Positions 42,695 through 49,728 of a stretch of DNA of 64,000 nt are shown here, piece by piece (the first letter of the stretch is position 1; each line of letters starts with the position of its first letter). The notes under the pieces were generated by a model that did not search any database, was not told the DNA's origin, and saw nothing but the letters and a program-made list of their open reading frames with translations. A program made the translations under genes and the position numbers. Origin of the DNA: CAVSJJ01 sp963728395 (GTDB lineage: Bacteria > Actinomycetota > Actinomycetes > Actinomycetales > Dermatophilaceae); assembly GCA_963728395.1 (NCBI GenBank), contig CAVSJJ010000003.1, forward strand, positions 372,001-436,000, in the 5' to 3' direction.

Positions 42695-43660
42695 GTGCTT
42701 TTCCGCCGTTCGGCGCTCACCGCTGCCGCCGCGCTCGTCGCCGCTCTCACCCTCTCCGCCTGCGGCGGCTCGTCGTCCTCCTCCTCCGCCCCGTCGGGCA
42801 GCAACCCGCTCGCGTCGGTCTCCGTCGAGCCGGCCCAGGGCGACAAGGCCCCCAAGGTCACTCTCGACACGACGCCGCTGAGCGTCGACACGTCGGTCTC
42901 GAAGGTCGTCAGCGAGGGCGACGGGGACACCATCAAGGCGTCCGACCTCATCTCGATCAACGCGCTCATCGTCAACGGCGCGGACGGCAAGGTCGTCACG
43001 AGCACCTGGGACGCCACGCCCGTCGGGATCGACCTCGGTGCGGCCGACCTCTTCCCGTCGCTGAAGGGGCAGCTCCCCGGCAAGAAGGTCGGCTCCCGCG
43101 TCGTCATCGCCTCGCCCCCGAAGGACGCGTTCGGCGACCAGGGCAACTCGGCCCTCGGCATCAACGCCAAGGACAGCGTCGTCTTCGTCGTCGACGTCCT
43201 GTCGACGACGAAGGCCCTCGACTCGGCCACCGGCAGCGCCGTCGCACCGAAGAAGGGCCTGCCCACGGTCACGATGAACGACGGCAAGGCCGCCACGATC
43301 ACCATCCCCAAGGGGGTCAAGGCCCCCTCGAAGCTCATGGTCCAGCCCCTCATCAAGGGCTCGGGCGAGAAGGTGACGAAGGGCCAGACGGTGCGGGTCA
43401 CCTACACCGGGGTGCTGTGGCGCAACGGTGAGGTCTTCGACGCCTCGGCCCAGCACCCGGACCAGCCGTTCTTCGAGTTCCCCGCCGGCCAGGGGCAGGT
43501 CATCACCGGCTGGGACAAGGCCGTCGTCGGAGCCACGGTGGGCAGCCGCCTCCTCATCGTCGTGCCGCCGAGCGAGGGCTACGGCTCGGCCGGAAGCCCC
43601 CCGAAGATCAAGGGCACCGACACCCTCGTCTTCGTCGTCGACATCCTCGCCGCCTACTGA
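42695..43660 (+). CDS. FKBP-type peptidyl-prolyl isomerase lipoprotein (two domains)
   Basis: A 321-residue lipoprotein with lipobox LSAC (C23) after a hydrophobic signal, then a Ser-rich linker. Two FKBP folds follow: the first (about 65-170) is degenerate and lacks most active-site aromatics, while the second (about 215-321) has VRVTYTGVLWRNGEVFDASA, QVITGWDKAVVGATVGSRLL and PPSEGYGSAGSPP as in active enzymes. It should act outside the membrane on folding of secreted proteins. GTG start with GAGG upstream. The next gene is a cytosolic-type FKBP. Confidence 0.88.
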   Translation: MLFRRSALTAAAALVAALTLSACGGSSSSSSAPSGSNPLASVSVEPAQGDKAPKVTLDTTPLSVDTSVSKVVSEGDGDTIKASDLISINALIVNGADGKVVTSTWDATPVGIDLGAADLFPSLKGQLPGKKVGSRVVIASPPKDAFGDQGNSALGINAKDSVVFVVDVLSTTKALDSATGSAVAPKKGLPTVTMNDGKAATITIPKGVKAPSKLMVQPLIKGSGEKVTKGQTVRVTYTGVLWRNGEVFDASAQHPDQPFFEFPAGQGQVITGWDKAVVGATVGSRLLIVVPPSEGYGSAGSPPKIKGTDTLVFVVDILAAY

Positions 43661-43718
43661 CCGACCGGACGGGGGCGCCCGGCGCCACCGGTCCAGCATC
43701 CATCCGAAGGGAAGCAGC

Positions 43719-44105
43719 ATGCCGTTCGACCCCTCCACGACCAAGCCCGAGATCGACTTCCCGGGTGACAACCCTCCCACCGAGCTCGTCATCGACGAGA
43801 TCACCGTCGGCGACGGGACCGAGGCCACGGCCGGCTCGACGGTCTCGGCCCACTACGTCGGCGTCGCCTACTCCACCGGCGAGCAGTTCGACGCGTCGTG
43901 GGACCGTGGCGCCCCGCTCGACTTCCGCCTCGGCATCGGTCAGGTCATCGCCGGCTGGGACCAGGGCATCGTCGGCATGCGGGTCGGCGGCCGGCGCAAG
44001 CTGACCATCCCGTCGCACCTGGCCTACGGCGACCGGGGTGCGGGCAGCGTCATCGCCCCCGGCGAGTCCCTCGTCTTCGTCGTCGACCTGGTCGACGTGC
44101 GCTGA
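43719..44105 (+). CDS. FKBP-type peptidyl-prolyl isomerase (no signal)
   Basis: A 128-residue single-domain FKBP with a complete active site: VSAHYVGVAYSTGEQFDASW, FRLGIGQVIAGWDQGIVGMR and LTIPSHLAYGDRGAG. There is no signal peptide, so it is probably cytosolic. GAAGGGAAG lies before the ATG. It stands between pafA and pafBC, as in many actinobacteria. Confidence 0.92.
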   Translation: MPFDPSTTKPEIDFPGDNPPTELVIDEITVGDGTEATAGSTVSAHYVGVAYSTGEQFDASWDRGAPLDFRLGIGQVIAGWDQGIVGMRVGGRRKLTIPSHLAYGDRGAGSVIAPGESLVFVVDLVDVR

Positions 44106-44113
44106 GCCCGGCC

Positions 44114-45208
44114 TCAGGGCAGCAGCGAGGCGGCATACCGGCCGGCCGCCGCCGCGGCGAGGAAGGCGGCCGCGTCGGCGTCCAGGCCCCGCCCCATCGT
44201 CCGCAGACCCACGGGTGAGCCCTCCAGTGCCTCCCGCAGCCCGGCCACGTCGACGGAGACCGCCTCGAGCGGGGCAGTCGCCATCCGGACCAGCTCGGCC
44301 GCCTGACCGGCCACCCTGGCGCCGATCCCGCCCCCCAGGGCCGGGACCGGGACGGTGGCCGGGCCGAGCAGGGCCCGGCCGTATGCCGTGAGGCTGTGGT
44401 GGGAGATCCCGCGGTGCCGGTCCCGCGCGTCGCCCTCCGAGACGCGCAGCGAGGCGACTGGACGCCCGCCGAGCACGTGGGCGGCGTGCAGCGCTTCGGC
44501 CACCGCGATCCCCGAGTACCCGAACCGGGTGCCGGTCCCCACGTTGCCGGGCCCCTGCGCGACGACGGCGACGTCGGCGCCGAGGACGTGACGCGCGGCG
44601 AGCAGCCCGCTGTGCAGGCTGACGGCCTCGTGCTCGCCCCCGAACGCCTGTCCGACGGTGACCGTCGCCGCGAGCCACCCCGCAGACGTCAGCCCGGCCA
44701 CGGCCATCGAGAAGGCCGCGGGCAGCGCCCCGCCGTCGGTCATGACGTAGACGACGCGGGCCTGCGGACGGTCCGCACGCACCCCGGCGATGACGGCCGG
44801 GAGCGCGGAGTGCAGGTCGGCGACGACGACGGGCAGGCCCCCGAGGTCGTCGGCGGCGGCGAGGACCTCGTGGTGGTCGCTGTCCTGCTCGTCGACGGCG
44901 AGGAACATCTGCTGCATCGGCGTGTAGCGCGCCTTGACGATGTGGCCCGGGGCGGGCGGCGGGTCGGCGGGAAGCCGGTCGGGCAGCGCGACGACGAACG
45001 CGAGGCCACCGGTGCCGAGACCCTTGAGCAGCGCGGAGGCGTTGAGCAGGACCCGGTCGCCGGGCTCCGGCGTCCCGACCATTGCCGTGTAGGCGAGGGC
45101 TCGGACCCGGCCGTCCGGCGGCTCGACGCCGTCGACGGTGACGGCATACTCCACCGCCCCCGGCCATGCGCGGACCTGCTCGACCACCGTCCCGGAGCGC
45201 CACTGCAT
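44114..45208 (-). CDS. DUF3866 family protein
   Basis: A 364-residue protein of unknown function, conserved in actinobacteria at this place beside pafB. It starts MQWRSGTVVEQVRAWPGAVE and includes HIVKARYTPMQQMFLAVDEQ, VVADLHSALPAVIAGVRADR and AQGPGNVGTGTRFGYSGIAV. The glycine-rich patterns suggest a nucleotide- or sugar-phosphate-binding alpha/beta fold, but I know of no tested activity. The ATG at 45208 is preferred over a longer frame. Confidence 0.85.
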   Translation of the reverse strand: MQWRSGTVVEQVRAWPGAVEYAVTVDGVEPPDGRVRALAYTAMVGTPEPGDRVLLNASALLKGLGTGGLAFVVALPDRLPADPPPAPGHIVKARYTPMQQMFLAVDEQDSDHHEVLAAADDLGGLPVVVADLHSALPAVIAGVRADRPQARVVYVMTDGGALPAAFSMAVAGLTSAGWLAATVTVGQAFGGEHEAVSLHSGLLAARHVLGADVAVVAQGPGNVGTGTRFGYSGIAVAEALHAAHVLGGRPVASLRVSEGDARDRHRGISHHSLTAYGRALLGPATVPVPALGGGIGARVAGQAAELVRMATAPLEAVSVDVAGLREALEGSPVGLRTMGRGLDADAAAFLAAAAAGRYAASLLP

Positions 45209-45249
45209 CACGCTCGGCAGCGTAACCGGGGCGGGGCCGGGACGTCGGG

Positions 45250-45255
45250 TAGCGT
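45250..45255 (+). promoter_or_regulatory. Leaderless-type -10 box for pafB
   Basis: TAGCGT with 8 nt to the ATG at 45264; the spacing is slightly long. Confidence 0.4.
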
Positions 45256-45263
45256 CTGCGGAC

Positions 45264-46274
45264 ATGAGCGCAGCAGCGGGGCCGGCCGCGAAGACGGAGC
45301 GGCTGCTCAACCTCGTCCTCGTGCTGCTCTACACCCGCCGGCCGCTCCCGAAGAGCCGGATCCGGGCACTCGTACCCCAATACGGCGCCGCGGCCTCGAC
45401 GGAGGCGTTCGACCGGATGTTCGAGCGCGACAAGGACGAGCTGCGCGAGCTCGGGGTCCCGCTCGTCACCGAGGAGATCGACAGCCTCTGGGAGGACGAG
45501 CCCGGCTACCGGATCCACCAGCGCGACTACGCGCTGCCCGACATCTCCTTCGAGGCCGACGAGCTGGCCGTGCTCGGCCTGGCGAGCCGCACGTGGGCCC
45601 AGGCCTCGCTCGCCGGCCCGGCGGCGCAGGCCCTGCGCAAGCTGCGGGCCGCCGGGGTCGAGCGCGACGTCGGGTCGCTCATCGGGATCGAGCCACGTCT
45701 GCGGACCATCGAGCCGGCCTTCGAGACGGTCAAGGACGCGGTGCTGCGCCGGGTGCCGATCCGCTTCGACTACCGCCGTCCCGAGGCCGGGGAGGCGATG
45801 ACCCGGCACGTCCAGCCGTGGACCCTCGCCTCGTGGCACGGCCGCTGGTACCTCACCGGGCACGATGTCGACCGCGAGGGTGCCCGGGTCTTCCGGCTCT
45901 CGCGCATCGTCGGACCGGTCGCCCTCGACGGCGCCCCGGGATCCTATGCCGTGCCCGAGCACGACGCGCACGAGATGGTCCGCGGGTCCTCCGCGCCGCC
46001 GACGGACACCCGCACCGGCACCCTGCGGGTCCGGGACGGCGCCGGTCAGGTGCTGCGCCGCCGGGGCACGGTCCTCGCCGATGGCCAGGGGTGGAGCACC
46101 CTCACGGTCGACTACGCCGAGACCGAGGCACTCGCGGGGGAGGTGTGCGGCTACGGCCCCGACGTCGTCGCCCTTGAACCACCCGACCTCGCCGCCGCGG
46201 TCGTGCGTCGCCTCGGGGGCGCGGAGGCCGCCCACCGCGGCCCTGCTGGCGCCGGCACGGAGGAACCTCGATGA
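45264..46274 (+). CDS. pafB: WYL-domain regulator PafB
   Basis: A 336-residue regulator with an N-terminal winged HTH (about 10-75: ERLLNLVLVLLYTRRPLPKS) and a WYL domain (about 140-230, with RHVQPWTLASWHGRWYLTGH), plus a C-terminal WCX extension. With PafC it forms the activator of the RecA/LexA-independent DNA-damage response known from mycobacteria; single-stranded DNA binding to WYL is the proposed signal. Its stop overlaps the pafC start (ATGA). Confidence 0.93.
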   Translation: MSAAAGPAAKTERLLNLVLVLLYTRRPLPKSRIRALVPQYGAAASTEAFDRMFERDKDELRELGVPLVTEEIDSLWEDEPGYRIHQRDYALPDISFEADELAVLGLASRTWAQASLAGPAAQALRKLRAAGVERDVGSLIGIEPRLRTIEPAFETVKDAVLRRVPIRFDYRRPEAGEAMTRHVQPWTLASWHGRWYLTGHDVDREGARVFRLSRIVGPVALDGAPGSYAVPEHDAHEMVRGSSAPPTDTRTGTLRVRDGAGQVLRRRGTVLADGQGWSTLTVDYAETEALAGEVCGYGPDVVALEPPDLAAAVVRRLGGAEAAHRGPAGAGTEEPR

Positions 46275-47248
46275 GCGCCCGGCGCCCGGTCGAGACCGCG
46301 ACCACCCGGCTCTCCCGGCTCCTGACGATGGTCCCCTGGCTCCTCAACCGGCAGGGGATCGACCTCGCCGAGGCGGCGGCCGGGCTCGGCGTGTCGACCG
46401 CGCAGCTCGAGGCCGATCTCAACCTGCTCTTCCTCTGTGGCTACGGCCAGATGCCCGACGAGCTCATCGACGCCCGCTGGGAGGGCGGCCGGGTCTATGT
46501 GACGAACGCCGAGATGATCGGCCGTCCGCTTCGGCTCGGCCGGGACGAGGCGGTCACCCTCATGGTGGGCCTGCGCGCCCTGCTCGACGTCCCCGGCCTC
46601 GGCGAGCGCGACGCCGTCGAGCGCGCCCTCGCCAAGATCACCGAGGCAGCCGGGGCCGCCGGCGAAGGGGCCGGCAGGGTCCTCGTCGCGATGGAGGACG
46701 ACGCGGACCCGACCCTGCTCGCCGATGCCCGGCGCGCCGTCGAGGGCCACCGTCGGATCCACCTGCGTTACCTCGTCCCGAGCCGTGACGAGAGCACTGA
46801 GCGCGACGTCGACCCGATGCGCGTCGCGAACCTCGACGGCCGCTGGTACCTCGAGGGCTGGTGTCACCGGGCTCGGGACACCCGGCTGTTCCGGATCGAC
46901 CGGGTCGAGGAGCTGACCGTCCTCGACGTGGACGGCACCCCGCCGAGGGGCGCCCGGACGCGGGACCTCGCCGACGGGGTCTTCCAGGCATCCCCGCACG
47001 ACATCCTCGTCACGCTGCGGCTGCTGCCCGGGGCGACCTGGGTCGGCGACTACTACCCCGTCGAGTCGATCGCGGCGCAGGAGGACGGGAGCCAGGTCGT
47101 CACCCTGCGCACCGGTGACACCGCCTGGCTGCGCCGCCTGGCCTGGCGGCTGGGCGGCCGGGCCGTCGTCGTGGAACCACCGGAGCTCGCCGCCGAGATC
47201 GCCGACGGCGCGGCCGCGGCCCTGGCGGCATACCCGGACCGGGGCTGA
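46271..47248 (+). CDS. pafC: WYL-domain regulator PafC
   Basis: A 325-residue partner of PafB with the same layout: HTH (about 12-70, LSRLLTMVPWLLNRQGIDLA), WYL domain (VDPMRVANLDGRWYLEGWCH near 180-200) and a C-terminal WCX domain. It starts within the pafB stop codon, which gives equal expression of the pair. Confidence 0.93.
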   Translation: MSARRPVETATTRLSRLLTMVPWLLNRQGIDLAEAAAGLGVSTAQLEADLNLLFLCGYGQMPDELIDARWEGGRVYVTNAEMIGRPLRLGRDEAVTLMVGLRALLDVPGLGERDAVERALAKITEAAGAAGEGAGRVLVAMEDDADPTLLADARRAVEGHRRIHLRYLVPSRDESTERDVDPMRVANLDGRWYLEGWCHRARDTRLFRIDRVEELTVLDVDGTPPRGARTRDLADGVFQASPHDILVTLRLLPGATWVGDYYPVESIAAQEDGSQVVTLRTGDTAWLRRLAWRLGGRAVVVEPPELAAEIADGAAAALAAYPDRG

Positions 47249-47251
47249 GCC

Positions 47252-47599
47252 GTGCTGCCGTGGTGGGGCTGGGCGCTCCTCTGGGCCGCCCTCCTGCTCG
47301 GCGGCGCCGGTGTCCTCGCCTGGCGGCTGCGCTGGCTCTGGGGGCGCAGCCGGGCCTTCCTCGCCGCGCTCGAGGAGGCGGAGGCGACGCTGTCGGCCGT
47401 CGAGGCCCGCGCCGCCGAGGTGGCGCAGGCCGACGAGCGAGCGGACCGGATCGCCCCGATCGAGGACCCGCGGGAGCTGCGACGGGCCTACGCCGCGGTC
47501 CGCGCCACCCACCGTGAGGCTCGCCGTCGCCGGCGTGGGGAGCGGCTTCCTGGATGGGCTCGACGCAACCCCCATCGTTCTCACATGGACCCGACGTAG
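47252..47599 (+). CDS. Hypothetical single-pass membrane protein between pafC and tatA
   Basis: A 115-residue protein with one N-terminal membrane helix (WWGWALLWAALLLGGAGVLA), then a positively charged, coiled-coil-like soluble part (SRAFLAALEEAEATLSAVEA). Its GTG is 3 nt after pafC. Proteins of this design occupy the same slot in related genomes; the function is unknown. Confidence 0.75.
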   Translation: MLPWWGWALLWAALLLGGAGVLAWRLRWLWGRSRAFLAALEEAEATLSAVEARAAEVAQADERADRIAPIEDPRELRRAYAAVRATHREARRRRRGERLPGWARRNPHRSHMDPT

Positions 47600-47636
47600 A
47601 CTGTCCGGACCACGGCCTCCCGGGAAAGGCACACTC

Positions 47637-47915
47637 ATGTTTCGCAACCTCGGCGCACCCGAGATCATCATCATCGCGGTGCTCCTCATCGTCGTCTTCG
47701 GATGGAAGCGCCTTCCCGATGCCGCCCGCAGCCTGGGGCGGTCCGCCCGGGTGTTCAAGTCCGAGGTCGAGGAGATGAAGAACGACAAGTCGTCCTCGGC
47801 ATCCTCCGAGACCGTCAAGGGCGAGACGGTCGCCCACCCCGAGCGTGCCGACGGCAACGCCGTCGACGAGGTCCGATCGCCCCACACGGACAACCAGTCC
47901 GGCCCGGCTGCCTGA
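47637..47915 (+). CDS. tatA: Sec-independent translocase subunit TatA
   Basis: A 92-residue protein with a single membrane helix at 7-24 (APEIIIIAVLLIVVFGWKRL), the hinge glycine and an amphipathic helix (LPDAARSLGRSARVFKSEVE), then a charged tail. This is the full TatA form that builds the pore for folded proteins. tatC follows 24 bp later. TatB would have to lie elsewhere. Confidence 0.94.
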   Translation: MFRNLGAPEIIIIAVLLIVVFGWKRLPDAARSLGRSARVFKSEVEEMKNDKSSSASSETVKGETVAHPERADGNAVDEVRSPHTDNQSGPAA

Positions 47916-47939
47916 TCGAGGTTCACCCGACCGCCGCCG

Positions 47940-48752
47940 ATGGCCCGACTGCGCCGACGCCCTCGCGACCCCGAGGGCCGGATGACCCTGCGCGAGCACC
48001 TGCTGGAGTTCCGGCGCCGGCTCCTCATCGCCGGCGCCGCGGTGCTCGTCATGGCGGTCGTCGGCTTCGTCAACTACCAGTGGATCTTCGACACGCTGTC
48101 CCGGCCGTTCCGGGAGTACCAGCGGCGTAACCCCGACAGCCTCATCAGCCTCAACTTCGCCAACGCCACCGCGGCCTTCTCGAACCAGGTCAACGTCTCG
48201 ATCTTCGTCGGCGTTCTCGGCTCGAGCCCGGTGTGGCTCTACCAGGCCTGGGCGTTCATCGTCCCCGGGCTCACCAAGCGCGAGAAGCGCATCTCGCTCG
48301 CCTTCGTCGGCGCGATCGTTCCGCTCTTCGCCGCCGGATGCTGGTTCGGGTACACGCTCCTGCCCCGCTCGCTCGCCCTGCTCTACGGCTTCACGCCCCA
48401 GGGCGCGTCGAACATCCAGCAGACGACGGACTACTTCACCTTCGTCACCCGGTTCATCCTCGTCTTCGGGCTGGCCTTCCTCTTCCCGGTCTTCCTCGTC
48501 GCGCTCAACCTCATCCGGGTGCTGCCGAGCCACATCATGATCAGGGGCTGGCGACCGGCCATCGTCATCATCTTCGTCTTCGCGGCCATCGCGACGCCCA
48601 CCCCGGACCCGTACACGATGTTCCTCCTCGCGACGCCGCTCACCCTCCTGTACTTCGCGGCCTACGGCATCGCCTGGTTCATCGACCGGCGCCGGCTGCG
48701 CAACCGCCCCGAGTGGGCCGAGACCGCGGACGACGAGGCCTCCGCGCTCTGA
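47940..48752 (+). CDS. tatC: Sec-independent translocase subunit TatC
   Basis: A 270-residue protein with six membrane helices that recognises twin-arginine signals. It has the conserved N-terminal MTLREHLLEFRRRLLIAGAA, the periplasmic-loop region PVWLYQAWAFIVPGLTKREK and FFLVFGLAF-type segments (FVTRFILVFGLAFLFPVFLV). TatA upstream completes the minimal two-component pathway. Confidence 0.95.
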   Translation: MARLRRRPRDPEGRMTLREHLLEFRRRLLIAGAAVLVMAVVGFVNYQWIFDTLSRPFREYQRRNPDSLISLNFANATAAFSNQVNVSIFVGVLGSSPVWLYQAWAFIVPGLTKREKRISLAFVGAIVPLFAAGCWFGYTLLPRSLALLYGFTPQGASNIQQTTDYFTFVTRFILVFGLAFLFPVFLVALNLIRVLPSHIMIRGWRPAIVIIFVFAAIATPTPDPYTMFLLATPLTLLYFAAYGIAWFIDRRRLRNRPEWAETADDEASAL

Positions 48753-48802
48753 CCGCGACGGGACCCGCCGCGGGCCTCGCCGCGACCGCCTCGGCGAGCC
48801 GG

Positions 48803-48808
48803 TACTGT
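48803..48808 (+). promoter_or_regulatory. Leaderless-type -10 box for the lipid kinase gene
   Basis: TACTGT with 7 nt to the ATG at 48816. Confidence 0.5.
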
Positions 48809-48815
48809 CCCGCCC

Positions 48816-49718
48816 ATGACCATGCGCGTCGGCCTCGTCGTCAACCCGACCGCGGGGCGTGGACGGGGCGCACGGATGGGGGAGGAGGCCGCGAGCGGGC
48901 TCGAGGCCGCGGGCTGCACCGTCGTCCACCTCAGCGCGGGCAGCGCCGCCGAGGCGAGCGCCCGGGCCCGGGCCGCGGCGGCCGAGGGCAGCATCGACGC
49001 ACTCGTCGCCTCCGGGGGCGACGGGATGGCCCACCTGGGCGCCAACGTCTGCGCCGGGACCGGCCTGCCGCTCGGGATCATCGCCACCGGGACCGGCAAC
49101 GACATCGCCCGCGAGCTGGGGCTGCCCGTCCAGGACCCCGTCGCGTCGGTGCGGCGCATCGTCGACGGGACGACGCGGGCGGTGGACGCGGCCCGGCATA
49201 CGGGGGTGGACGGCGCACAGCGCTGGTTCGTCGGGGTCCTCGCGGCGGGGTTCGACGCCGTCGTCAACGAGCGCGCCAACCAGTGGCGGTGGCCGAAGGG
49301 CCAGATGCGCTACAACCTCGCCATGCTGCGGGAGCTGCCCGTCTTCAGGCCCATCCAGTACGTGATCGAGGTCGACGGGACGAGGCACGACACCGCGGCG
49401 ATGCTCGTCGCGGTCGGCAACGGTCCGGCATACGGGGGCGGGATGAGGGTGGTCCCGACCGCCGACTTCGAGGACGGCCTGGCCGACGTCCTCGTCCTGC
49501 ACGAGCTGCGCATCCCCGAGTTCCTCCGGGTCTTCCCCCGGGTCTTCTCCGGCTCCCACGTCGAGCATCCGTCGGTCGAGGTGATCCGGGGCCGGCACGT
49601 GCGGCTCGAGGCGACCGGGATCGTCGGCTACGCGGACGGCGAGCGGTTCGGGCCGCTTCCCCTCGACATCGAGGTCGTGCCGGGCGCCCTGGCCGTGCTC
49701 GGGTCGCCGCTCACGTAG
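48816..49718 (+). CDS. Diacylglycerol kinase family lipid kinase
   Basis: A 300-residue member of the DgkB/YegS group. NPTAGRGRG (10-18), the nucleotide loop GGDGM near 67, and GIIATGTGNDIARELGLP near 88-105 form the ATP site. The C-terminal beta-sandwich domain includes AVGNGPAYGGGMRVVPTADF. It phosphorylates diacylglycerol or a related lipid; actinobacterial relatives act in phospholipid or glycolipid recycling. Confidence 0.9.
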   Translation: MTMRVGLVVNPTAGRGRGARMGEEAASGLEAAGCTVVHLSAGSAAEASARARAAAAEGSIDALVASGGDGMAHLGANVCAGTGLPLGIIATGTGNDIARELGLPVQDPVASVRRIVDGTTRAVDAARHTGVDGAQRWFVGVLAAGFDAVVNERANQWRWPKGQMRYNLAMLRELPVFRPIQYVIEVDGTRHDTAAMLVAVGNGPAYGGGMRVVPTADFEDGLADVLVLHELRIPEFLRVFPRVFSGSHVEHPSVEVIRGRHVRLEATGIVGYADGERFGPLPLDIEVVPGALAVLGSPLT

Positions 49719-49721
49719 CCT
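49716..49721 (+). promoter_or_regulatory. Leaderless-type -10 box for helY
   Basis: TAGCCT, overlapping the preceding stop codon, with 7 nt to the ATG at 49729. Confidence 0.5.
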
Positions 49722-49728
49722 GAGGGAC

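Noticed and set aside
43608..46235. 875-codon minus-strand frame across the FKBP gene and pafB
   Set aside because: It is a shadow of pafB and of the DUF3866 frame; long open frames are expected at this GC content.
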